Shown here in pieces: positions 1-12,600 of a stretch of DNA of 64,000 nucleotides (position 1 is the stretch's first letter; each line of letters begins with the position of its first letter). A model generated the notes under the pieces. The model was not told where the DNA came from. It worked only from the letters and a program-made list of their open reading frames with translations, and searched no databases. This DNA comes from Trogon surrucura (Eukaryota > Chordata > Aves > Trogoniformes > Trogonidae): positions 34,093,004 through 34,157,003 of the forward strand of contig CM036658.1 in NCBI GenBank assembly GCA_020746105.1. The letters run 5' to 3'. Both the position numbers and the translations under genes were made by a program.

Positions 1-569
1 ATGAATGGCTGATGTTGCAGATCACCTCGTCTGCAGCTTTGGTCCTCTTGCTGATTCATTTGTACTGTTGGATGTGACTTTCTGGCCTGATTTGGTGTTT
101 GAACATGTAGGCCTGGGAAGGGCATGAAAAAGGAGTGTTCAGGAGGACTTAAGCCCATATATGTATGTGCTACATTGGTCATATGCAGGATCCATTGTGC
201 AAACAGCTTCCTTTCTGTAAAGCTGCTGTTTAGGACCAGCGGAAGGTTTTTGTCACTTTGCTACTGTTTTATATATTTGCTGAATCTCCTTAGCTGTCTC
301 TCTTGAAATGAAGTGTGATTAGCTGAGACCAGGGGGGTTTTACATTTTGTCACAATTTGTAATTTTCTGTTTCCTGTGGAGGAGCTTGCTTCTCTGTTCC
401 TATGTAATGCTTTTATTCTTGGCTACAGTTATGTTCCAGGATTCTTTGTCCATGAAAGCATGTTTGAGCATTTTGGAGACAGGATTTAAAGCAAATGTTT
501 AATTATAAAAGATATGCTTTCATTTATTTCTGGTTTTGCTGAATTTTATTTATTGTTTTGTCATTCAAG
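1..569 (+). other. ECPAS intron, left edge
   Basis: Upstream of the first recognised exon, AT-rich. I see no exon, repeat or RNA gene in it. Confidence 0.6.
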
Positions 570-619
570 GATTCAAAACTGCTGTCAATGGCATATTCAG
601 CGGTTGGAAAGCTCTCCAG
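570..619 (+). CDS. ECPAS: ECPAS exon 1 of 38 in window
   Basis: Encodes [16 protein letters not shown] and leaves a 2-nt split codon. The acceptor is TTCAAG and the donor is GTAACT. It is the first exon in the window, and earlier exons lie left of base 1. Confidence 0.9.
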
Positions 620-3600
620 GTAACTGAAGTGCCATTTAAGCAGTGGGACATTGAATAATTTTTCCAGAGTAATCTGTTAATTTATCAGCAGCAACCCTTA
701 TGCCACCTGCCAATTTTGTAATGGAGCACGCAGTGCAGAGAAAAGCTTCTTCTTGTGACATCTCTAGAGGTGTAAAAAGAAATAGGTTTTTAGCTGATAG
801 CTTCTCTAGCAGTGGTTAATGGCAGCTCATGAATTATGCACAGAATTTAAGATCCACTTCTTGGATTGCCAGAAACATAAATTTAAGGAATGTACAGCAA
901 AGACCAGAGGGCATGAAACTAGACAAGTGGTATGTTCAGTGATATGCTGGTGATCTAAGTGATTGTCCATAGAATATATCACTTTCCAAACCGTGTTGAG
1001 GAAGGGGGTGGGCTGCTGCATGGTGGAAATGGATAAGGTAGAGCAAACTTTCTGTGCTGGCTCTGTTTTGCTTGACAGTTAAAACAGGGGATGAGGGGAG
1101 GACCAGTGAAGTGTGAAGCATTTAAATTTAAAACGCCAAAAACTTCATGAATTAAAATATCTTATTTCAGCCGAATGCCTCAGCTCTTTACCAAGGATAT
1201 AGCACTGGTACAGCAGTTTTTTGAAGCTTTATGCAAGGTGGGTACTGATGGGACTTTGGGAAATGGTTAATATTTTGTGCTCGTTTTGCTTAATTCCTGT
1301 CACTGCACATTGTAAAGTGAAAACTCTCGGTTTTGTGCTGCAGGAAGATGCTGATACTAGGCTTGCCATTCAGGAGGCCTTGTCTATGATGGTTGGAGCA
1401 TACAGTAACTTGGAAGGAGCCCAGCGTACCCTGATGGAAGCTCTTGTAGCTTCTTATTTAATAAAGGTATTTCCAGTGGAGTCAAAATTTAAAAAAAAAA
1501 GAACTGTTCATTGTTCTCCTGTTTCCTGACACTACTTGTTGTATACTTTTGGAACATGTCTCCTTTTTCTTACTGAATTTATTGGCCTGTCTGGGAGGAG
1601 GTTGTGTGTGTGTGCTCAGATGAACTTTGTGAAAGCAAAACTTTGCTAGAAAGGATAGTTCACTGTTAAGTGGAGGTTTCGGTGTGCTGTGTGATTTCTA
1701 ACATGGTAAGGCACCTGGGAACCTACCTGGGAACTCAGCTTTGAGACGCTAATCCAAAGGAAACCACACTTCGCTGACTCTCTTACTTTACTGTCTTGTT
1801 TGTGTTCAGAATTCCCCAGGGGTCTGGATTTTCCAAAAGAGTGGTTTTTGTATGCTCTGTGTTTTCATGGGTGTTCAGGGTGACTGTGGAGGTATGTATG
1901 TTTATAGTTTTTAGTGACTGTGCTAGTAACTAAGAGACTATTTTCATGCTGATGACTCTTTTGCCTGGGTGCTCAGCAATCTAGGTCTCCAGGCAATACC
2001 ATTTTGAGACTGTCTGAAGCCACCAGAGAGAATGACCACCCTAAGCTAATGTTTATTTTTGCTGTGTGAAAGATGTGTCTGTGGGAGGCACGTACTTGAG
2101 CTAAGTGCTTGCCTGTTTCAGAGCCCTGCTAAGGACTTGCACTGAGACAGTGTGCAAGATAGCAAGTAGATGTTTTACTAAAGGGACAGATACGACAGAT
2201 TCAGGATTGCCATTAATAAATTCACTCACTGCAATAGTGCTAGTATATAATAGTAATAGTGCTAGCAAAATACTAGCCTGGGTATTTCTCACCAAAAGGT
2301 GAAAGCACAATCCTTATCAAGAAGGTGTCCCTGTCTTGAGTGAAGGGGAAGGAGCATGGCCTGTCGACTGCCTCTTCTGGGTTTGTTCTCCCCCCAGCAG
2401 CATACTCCTTCCCTGTACCTTATATTCTAACCTTATCTATTTCCCCCCATGGTTTAACATGATTTGAGTGGAGAGTCATGGCCTGTAGTTACATATGTTT
2501 AGCTTGTACTTCTCTAGGCTCATTAGCACAGACAGGGGTGTCAGCTTTGGTATACATATTAGGGGTAATGAAGCAAAAGGCACCTTCAAGCAGAGCCTTC
2601 AGGATTGTGTTGAAGTCGTTCGTCTCCATCTGTCCACATCTTTTAGCCAAAACAGGGCTGTCCTGACCCCACAAGACTCCCTCCTTTGGCTGTTTCTCTG
2701 TGCAGGCCTTGTTAATCTTCATCCCCAGCGAGCACCTGCATTCTGTAGTTCTCAGTTCCTTGGGTTAAAATATTACAATTTTCCACCTCTGGCTGTGCTG
2801 CTACTGAATGCAGCTCTGTTTTTTGTGGATAGATGCTGTATGTCATTCTTAATTGCAAAACTGCCTGGGTGGGGCAGTTCGTATGTAAGAATTAGCGCTA
2901 ACCCTGATTGAAGATTCCCAAAAATGTGCATGTATTTAATAAAACATTCAGTTCTCCACATGTGTGTATATATAAGAATCTAGCTTTTCTTTTCCCTGTC
3001 TCCTGCCATATGAACATTTGTTAAGAACAGTGTCTCAAAATGTCTGAACTCTTTGACCTTTGTTGATACCAGAGGACAAAACAGATGACTGGTGATTTAC
3101 AAATGGTGAGTGCAGGGCATTAGTGTGTTCATTTAAAACTCAAGCATATGTTTGTATCTCTTCTCTTTAAGCCTGAAGTTCAAGTACGTCAAGTGGCTGT
3201 GAAATTTGCTAGCACGGTATTCCCTCCAGATCATATCCCTTCCAGATACTTACTCCTGTTAGCTGCAGGAGATCCGTAAGTTGTTTTCCTTTTGAAGTTC
3301 TATTCATGTATGTATATGTATACATGCACATACGTATATATTTGCATCCAATATATATTTGGATGAAATATGAATACATAGATATGCGTGTATGCATGCA
3401 GCGTATTCATGCATATGCATGAGAACTCACTCACTGAAAATCAAGTATGATAATTTGGAAATTAACCTCTACATAGAGACATTCTTGACAGTTCTGTGGA
3501 GAACTGTTACTGTGCCTTAGGGTAGCTTTTGGCTTGGATTCTTTTTCTTGTTTCAGATGAACTGCTGTCACTGCAGCACTTCATGTTAATGATAAATTGC

Positions 3601-6600
3601 AATTGCAAAGTAAAAATGCATTGACTGAAATCACCTTTACAGCAGCTGTAGAATTTCTCCTGGCAAATTCTGCCAGTCTATTTTTAGCCTGTATTTGCAA
3701 AGACTCAGGAGCATGCACTTGTGAGAGTTGCCGCTCTCTGCTGAGGAGCAGTTGACTCACTAAATTACTGTAATCATTTCATTTGCAGTTTTCTGTTATT
3801 GCAATTTAAGTGGTGGGATTTTTTTCCAACTTACTTTAATTGCTTAATCTTTTATATGAGTAGCTATTATGTAACTAAGCAAAGCTAAGCAGATCAATTG
3901 CAACCGACTGCTCTGTCATTGCGGTGTCAACCCTGTTTCAGGAGCTGATTTTCTGCTAAGTAGATAGTGATAAACCTGCTGATGTCAGCTGAAACTTGAT
4001 AGGAGGTGATGGGGAGGAGGAACAGGTAGGGAAACAAGGATGTAGGAACTAGGAACTGGTAGTGAACACTAGCAGGATGTAAGAGAAGTGGACTGATGTG
4101 CACTGTTTCGTGGAGCCTACTCATCCCCACCCTTTTTCTTCCCCCTCTCTAAAATTAAAAAATCATTAAAAGCTCTGATGCAGGCTTTTTTCAGTTTTCC
4201 TACTTTCAAAAAAAAATAGGCTTGTCACTTAAAAACTGTCCTCTTTCCCTAGCTTCCCAAGACATCTCATTACTCATTAAAGGCCATTTGTTCTGTGTAA
4301 ATAACATCTGTTTCTCATCTTTTCTTCTGAAAGGCGAGAGGAGGTACATGGGGAAGCCCAGCGGGTGCTGAGAACATTTCCTGGAAAAAATGAAAAGGAG
4401 AGTTATGGGAAGCAGATGCCTTCCTTCCCTGAAATGGTCCATTACATTCAAGACAAGGTACAGTGCTTTTCTCCTGGTAAATGGCAAATACATGCCTGAT
4501 GCTCAGGCATGTAATAAATAATCTTTGCTTCCCTTCATCTGTCTCCCTCACCTCGCCCCGAGGAGTAAACTTAGTTAAAATCAGTGAAGACCACACAGTA
4601 TTGCATTGCTAAGAAAGATTAGCACTTGTTACCTTCTGCTGGCAGTAATTGCAAGAGAACTAAGTGTTAAATATCAAGGAGGCAGATCCTCTAACAAAGA
4701 GATTATTTTGCTGTGATGCTGTTCTCTGAAAATGTGTAGAGTGAGGAATCCAGTGTTCAAAGGTGATAATACAGGATGTTTCACAAGCACAGTTTGCTCA
4801 CAGACATGTTCTTGAAGGCAGAGGAAAATCGCTTAATAGTTGTGCTGGTGAAAAATAGTATCATGCGTAAGACAGAATTAAGATTCCAGGCTAGGAAAGA
4901 AAATACTGGAACAAAAGTTCGGTTTGTAGATTTAAAGGCTTGATTATTCATCTTCATTGCAATCTGTGGAAATAAGGTCCGTGTAAACAACCTTTCCCGA
5001 GTCTAGTGGAAAGTTACATGAGAAACTCTGATAGTCTACTTTTTTAAAAAAAAATCAGAGGTATATAATGTTGGAGCACATCTGGTTTTGCAAGGTATTC
5101 GTGACAGCAGAACTCATACCAGAGAGGTTTCATGTGAGATGTTGTGTATTCTGCTGGCGTTGTACACTGCGACTGTGTGAAGTATTTGAAGCTTTATGAA
5201 AAAAAACTTGCTTTTGTCCAAAAGTACTTCTTATAGAAGCTAAGATTGAGCTTTAGATAACACTGTTAAATGCCTGCCCTCTTGTAGTTAATTTTTGAGT
5301 TTTCCTTGACTTCTGTAATGTCACCAAATAGCTATGGGTCAGCCTAGTTTAATCACTACTGAGAAATAAAAGATTCCGTCACTTCTGGCTGAATTTAAAA
5401 AAAAAAGAAGAAAATTTGAGCACTTTGCAGATCATTGTGAAGGCATCTTAAATCCTGGAGGTACATTTCTTTGGCTAGTTGTTTCAAAGTGTGACTTTTC
5501 ACATACCATGAGCAATCTGGGGTGTTGGAGATGCTTGAGAAGTTTGCTTGCATTTCTTGGCACAGCAGGCTGAGATGCAAAATGGCTTTCCTGCATGAAT
5601 TAGCATTATCCTCCCTCTGTGAGAAAGTATACGTGAAAGTGTAGGACCTGATTGTTGGGCATGGGATGGGAATCCGTTCCTCAAGGATGTTGTCTTCTGG
5701 TTCACTGATTCAGGTTTTCAGTAAATGTTGTGGATGTCATTGAAGTTACGGTGCTGCAGAAAATCTGAGAGTGTTAAGATGTGAGGATCTGGTGACTTGT
5801 GTGCAGCACTGCCTTGTGTGTTTATTCAGAGGCAAGGCTGCCTTGCTGAATCCAGGCTGATATTGCCTAGAGAACACGGACGTGCTTTTCTGCAGTGTTT
5901 GCAGTGATTGTTACTGGAAACCTGTTTGAGTGTTTTTCTGCTGGAATATTCCTGCTTGTCAAAGCTAACGTTTCCATGGAAGGCACTTGCTGTAGCATCC
6001 TTCTATGTCGCAGGTAGCAGGGTCTTAGAGACTCCTGGGATTGGCTGATGCAGCACGAGGTGCCCACTTCCCTGTACTGGGGAAGCCTGGCCGCTCTGGT
6101 CTTACTGGCTGCCTCTCAGCTGGGGCGCCTCAGAGTTTGGAACTTAAGAGTATTTAGTTTTTAAATTCTAAAGTGCTCCTTTTTTCTCTGAGTGGAAGAA
6201 AGGATTTTGCCCTCCCCTAGCCTTACCTGCTGTTCCCTCTCATGAGTTGAGTTTCCACTTTCTGAGTTGGTAAGGACATAAAGTTGATGGATCTAAATTG
6301 TACCACTACGAAGTGCACTGTGCCCTTCCTGTTATAGGACTGTGGTACATTTTCAGATGCTAAGTGGAGGATAAACATGGTTGCATCAGCAAAATTTCGT
6401 TGGCCTTTCCAAGATCTCTGCTATTTGTGGGTCTGAATGTTCCACTCTTAATCTGTGTTGTTTAGGCCTCTCATCGAATGAAAACTCCGGCCAAATACGT
6501 GACTGGAACTGCAGCGTTGCCTTTCAATCCTGCCACATTTGGAGAGGTAATTGTCTGGATCTACTTCCTCAGATATCTGTACCATTATCTGTTTAGAGGA

Positions 6601-9600
6601 CAGTGTAAGAAACTAACATAAGGGTGACCATGTCACCCTACATTCTAGAATTCATCTCCTAAACAGATGTTGGGATTAACTCTCCGTCTTTTAACCTGCC
6701 TGTCCTTAAATGGCAGTCTGAGCAGAATTTTCACATGGGCTTGGGAAGATTTGTGAGAGGGCTGCTCTGCTGCAGCATACCTAATGTAATTGCTTGTCAG
6801 AAGGAGAAACTGGCAATCCTGTGCAAAACTCCTGTTACGCTCCTTGAGGCGGTTCTTTTCATAGCAGATTCTCTGGCTTCAGTGATCTGTAGACACAAAC
6901 TCAAATGTGATGCAAGGTCTGAATTAGCAATGTGCTGGTTTGCATTTGTATGCATGCCAAATTCGTACAGGCTAAACTGCCTGCAAGGAGGTTGCATCAG
7001 CTGATGATAAACCAAAAAGCTGTATGATTTAGTCTTTTGAGAGTGATGCAGACACTGTAGGGTTGACATGTTGGAGAAACCAGTCCTAAGATTTGGTGTA
7101 TTTTATATTTGTTTCTGTGTCCATGCTGGCTCTTCTGTCTAGATTTGATTGAAGAAGTTGTCTTGGTTTGGTTACATTAAATAGAGCATATACTGTGTTC
7201 TTTTGGTTTGTGTCTTCTGTGGTTTTCCAAGCTCTCATGCACTCAGCAGCCTGTGTTTTTTCTCTTCTCTACTTAGATAGTTCTGTATCTGCGAATGTGT
7301 CTTGCTCACAGTGCAGGTGTGGTGCCAACGTCGCAGAGCTTGGCAGATATGCAAGATCATGCTCCAGCCATTGGACGTTACATACGAAACCTCATGTCTG
7401 GCAACCACATATCTTTCTCTTCCTCCTCCTCTTCAAAAAGTGCAGAAACAAACCCTGTACACATATATATTGGCCTTCTTCAGCAGCTTTTAGCTGGTGT
7501 TGGAGGTAAGAAGCTGTACGCTGCATCATCTTGGAGGGAAAAAAGAAAAGTCTTTTCGTACTAGAAATGAGTTACCACACTCACTGCTTTGAATTTAGCT
7601 GTAGCAATTGCAGAGTTGCCACATGGACTATGTACTCTTCAGTTTAGTGTTCTCTTCTGTGCTGCTCTGTAGGTGGGAGAGAACAGGACAGTAAAATTGC
7701 AGCAGCGGTTGGCATAATGCTTTGAAATTGTGAGGCCATTGTCTACAACAGCTTCCTCACCAGTGAATGCTCTGTCTTCCTCACTGATAATAGTGCATCT
7801 GCAACAACTCTTAAAGCAATTGAACGCCTTTAGAACGATTTGGTAGCAGAATGTTTGCTTCTTTTATTTTCCCTCATACTTCTGAGAAATAACATGCCCT
7901 TTTATTCAGTGTTCTTTGTGAACAGCAAATGAATACTTTGAAATGCCTGATGCTTCTTAGCCTCTTTTTTTATCACTGCTTGTTAGACTGTTTTAAATAC
8001 TGCAATTGTTTAGTAACATGATTCTTTAATTACCGTTTAGGTTTGCCAGTCATGTATTGTCTTCTAGAAGTTGTTTCAGTGTATCCGGAAAAACTAGCAA
8101 GCAGATTTGTAGACAAAATGGATTGGATAAAGGTATGTTGAAAACGCTCTGGTTTATATTTGGAGTGGAGGGGATTTGGCATTAGCAAAACCTGGCATTT
8201 TCCTGTGGTGGAATGAAGTAGTATTTCCAATTCTGCACTCAATTTGAAGTCTGATATTTCTGCTTACAGTGAGTACCTCATGAGATGTTACATGTAGCGG
8301 GATGGGGAAATTATTTTTTTTGTGTTGCTGGTTTCTTAAAGGTCTTTCCAACAGAAATGATTCTATGATTCTGTGTTCTGAGTAATCTGTGCCATTGATC
8401 TTGTTGGCATAGTCAGTCGATTTTTCCTCTTCTGTTGAACAGCGGAAGAAAACTGAAAACAAAATTCTGCAAATTTTTGAAGAAATTGTTTAACAATGGG
8501 AATTTTCCATTGGGAAGGTGTGAGTGGCTTCTCAGGAAATGAGATGAATTAGATCCCTGATTCTTTTAGAGCCCTTTTTAAATTTTTATATTAGCCTCAA
8601 AGAAAAAAAAATAAAACAGATAAACTGGAACCTGCTTGGGAATAAAGGACAATTTTGCTTTCCCTAGATTGTCTTCTCACGCAACTTTCTGCTTTTTCAT
8701 GATTTGCTTCAAGCATGAAGGATTTGCTAAGGCCTTTGCTTTCACTGAGGGAATCTGACAGAAAAATGGTACTTGGTTGAGTTAAAGAAAATTCAAAATG
8801 TGTTCTAATATTTTCTCCTGCTGATATCCTGCATTTTACTGCATACAGTTCACCACATCTTATTTATAAGTATAGATACACACCTCAAAGGAGAGGACTT
8901 AAAAACATTCTCTGTTTCAGTATTGCACATTTGCAGGAAAAAAAAAGCAAACCTTCTTTTTCTTTGGCTTGGTGTTGGTTTGCAAAGTTAGGCTTCTAGG
9001 GGCGGTGACTGAAACTGTTTTAAATCATCTTCTGTGTGATTTTGCTTTGCCAAGTGGAAGAAACAGGTCCAGGGGTTTGTTAGAATTCGGCAATGTGATC
9101 CGATGCAAGTTTTGAGTTTGAGTTATGTTTCACAAGCCTGACAGATCTCATTTCTCGTTTGTTTGGCTCATTTTTGCCTTCTTTGCAGTGGCCCAAGCCA
9201 TTCTAAGATTTGGGTATGAATTTTTCATGTGAGTGTGTTGCATTATACGTGAAATAAATTGCAGAGGTAAAATTATATCTTAACCAACTGTCTAAGGCTT
9301 CCCAAATTCAACTTATTAACAATTTAGGTAATACAGAATGTCTGATACAAAGTGGAAAAATTTGTGTTGAGAGCTGTGATATCCTGGGCACTGTTTTTTT
9401 TTTTTGTCACTGTTAGATTTAATTGACTTAACCTCTAGAGGTTTTTTTCTGCTTTGATTAATAAAAAGGAAATGGAAGCCTCCAGTAGCTCAGGAAAAAC
9501 TGTGTCTTTAGGGTTTGGGGTTGTTTTTAGCTCATTATGAATGCAAAATGTGGCAACTCTTCTCTGAAAACAAAATTCAGCCAAACGTTCAGTTGGCATC

Positions 9601-12600
9601 TTTAAATCAGAATTGGTGGATAATCCTCTTGGGGCTAGTGGCAACATTCCTCCTAAAGGCTGAACATAATGAGTGCTTTGCTGAATTGAGTGCTTTGTTT
9701 CTTACTAAGTGATACTACTGTCAGTTTAAAGAGTGGTTTCTGAGTTAAGTACTATTTATGTGGCTACATGACAGTTGTGCTTATATACTGAAGCTCTGTA
9801 TGAATAGAATATACAGTAATAATAAAAAGTAGAAGAAGCTGTTTCCATATTTTACGTTTCTTTTTTAAAACTCTCGCAGAGCTTGATGAACACAAACAAA
9901 GAAGAAATGCGTGAGCTTGCAGCCCTGTTTTATTCTGTAGTGCTGTCTACCATGTCTGGAGATGAGCTTAGGGCCTCCTTGGAGCAGCTGATCAAGATGA
10001 CGAAAGACAATCATGTAACTACCTTTCTTTGTCTGTTGCTTCTTATTTTTTCTCATGTCATGAAACTGGTAGGAAATCTGAATCTCAGTGTGTCTGGGAT
10101 GTGTTAAGTCTTAATCTGCATGTAAAATTAACTAGCTGATTTCCAACTGGATGGTGAGAAGGGATTTTGGTTGTAACAAATCTTTTTCTTGCAACAAATG
10201 TTTTATATAAATGAATCCCTGAAGCCGTTGTTAAGGTCAGTAGGAGGATTTCCTGGAGGCACTTCCCAAGCACAGCCAGCACTGCCACATATTTTAAGCA
10301 CATTTAGCTAAATATTCCTTGTTACACTGCGTGGTATTGGATCACACTACCTGCCTCAAACAATCTACTGTTTCCTTATTCATGAGGAACTACAAGTACC
10401 CAAAGAAACTAAGAAAATATTTTATTTGTTTAATGTTTAATTCTCACTCCTTTCTGAGCCATAGTTGCCTCCTGGCTCCTCATTGCCTCAGGGTCTTGTC
10501 TTGCCAGCAGCCTTGCCTCCCACCCCACATGCTCAGCAGCCTCCATTGCTGTATTACTACACGGTGGGTTTCCCTGCCTTCTCTCATCCAGCAGCTTCTA
10601 ACCCCTCCCTTCTTATTTCTCCATTTTACCACCACGAGTATAGAGGAGGAGTCCTGAAAACAAATTGGGTGGGTTCCTGTGCTGGTGTGTCTTGAATCCT
10701 TAAAGGAAAGAAAAGTAGCAGCATTTTTAGGTTATGTTTTCCCCAGATATTTTTATATCAGTCTATCTAAAGGACTTGATGAGCCACCTTTTTACATTGC
10801 AGGTAACAGGGTCAAATGCTGACAAGAAGTGCTGACTGCTTTATGTCATAATTAACAAATGTAATTTACTTTGAATCTGTGAAAGCTGTGTCTGTGATTC
10901 CAAAGCCATGTTACTGCTCAGTCTTACGTAGGGCACAGCTTCTGTGATCAAGAAGTTGGGACAGACAGGTCCCAGACCCCACCTCTGCTTTCTGCCCCAG
11001 TCAGGCATGAAGCTGTGCTTGACTTTTCACAGAACTGAGAATAAAGGAGTGTGAACCACGAAGCAAAAAAAAAAAGAAGTGTGTTCCCACGCATGTTTGA
11101 GTCAGTCAGAGCTCTAGTTCACCATGACCATGCAAACCCAGTTGAATGAGCACAGCTAGAGGTGGTGCTAATTTCTAGAGGCTCCTAAGGACTGCAGCAT
11201 ACATGAAATGACATGAGAGCACAAGAAGGAGAAGCCCCTAGTGGTCAAGCTAAGTCGATAATTTCATCATGATGACACAGTTGCAGTGATGCGACTTTTT
11301 GTAGGATCGTCGTAAAAAATGTGATGCATGAACTGATCTGAATTGAAGGTCTTGCACCCTTCCTTTTTTAAAAAAAAAAAAGTAAGGTAGCATTTAAGTC
11401 TCACAGCCTTATTTCTGCACAAAATATTTTTGTTAGAATTCACCTGTGAGGATGAACACTGCCATTAGGTAGTCTCAGCACCAGATCAGCATTGGAGAAA
11501 TTGATGTTCTTGACATTTAATTGTAGTAATTAGATTGCATATTCTGTGACCTACTGAACTGTGTAGATGCATTGCCTTCAGTATGCAGTCAAGTTTGCCT
11601 TCAGTATTCGTAGGTCAAATGTGTTCTCATTCTTAGCAGTGCACATCTAGAGTAATTTCCCATTATTGCTTTTCACCAAAGAGTTTATTTTCTGCCCTTA
11701 ATCTGAGTATGTCCAGTTTTTAAGTAGAGACAGCATAGTATTATCTTAGTTCACCCTCGTAAGTCTGTACTTACAGCTCACATTAATTGTATTTTTTCAC
11801 TTTTTTCTTTCTGCCTAACTACCAGGTGGTAGACTTTAGTAATATGAGTGCTGGTGCTAAAAGTTCTTAATCTGTCCTCCTAAGCCTCTTCTGAGTTGTG
11901 TTGATATACTTTAAAGGACTCTGTAGACCAGAGTGCACTGGCAATATCAAACCCTCTGTTGTTGCTTTATGTGTTAAAACCCTGCTTTTGTGAGGATGTC
12001 TTCTCATCTGACTTGTCCATATGTGTTTTTAAATCATTGCTTTGTGCAATGAGTTACTTTGAAAATAAGATTCTTTTTCGTTTTGGTGTTGTCCGTAGAG
12101 CCCAGAGGTCCAGCATGGATCCTTGTTGGCTTTGGGATTTACAGTAGGAAGGTACTTGGCCAAAAGGAAAATAAGAACGATGGAACTACATGACATAGAA
12201 CAACCAAACACTACAGTCATGCCGGGACAAGAACAGCTCATAAAGTCGACGACAGAGACAATAGGTAACTTCCTGCCTGAGGCTTTGCGATATCTAATAG
12301 TTGTTTTTCCAGTCACCCAGGCCGAGGACTTTTCCATCATCATGTAGATACCGTAATCCTGAGTTCTCTTTCTGTGATAAAATTTATAGCCTGTAAAAAT
12401 TTTATGTGATTAGATGTCTGGGTGTAGCCCTTTTCAACAAGAATTAGGCGGACTCTGCTCATGGACCAATATAGCACAATTACAAATGATGCCACTGCCT
12501 AGTGTCTCCTTTCACTTTTGTTTTCTTCTAGCATAGTGCTTCCTACCAGCTGTAGAGAATATAAGCGCTCTGCTTCTCGTGTGGGTGAAATATAAGTGTC

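Noticed and set aside
6990..7060. Possible C/D box snoRNA (TGATGA-like box) in an ECPAS intron
   Set aside because: No CTGA box at a suitable distance and no terminal stem.
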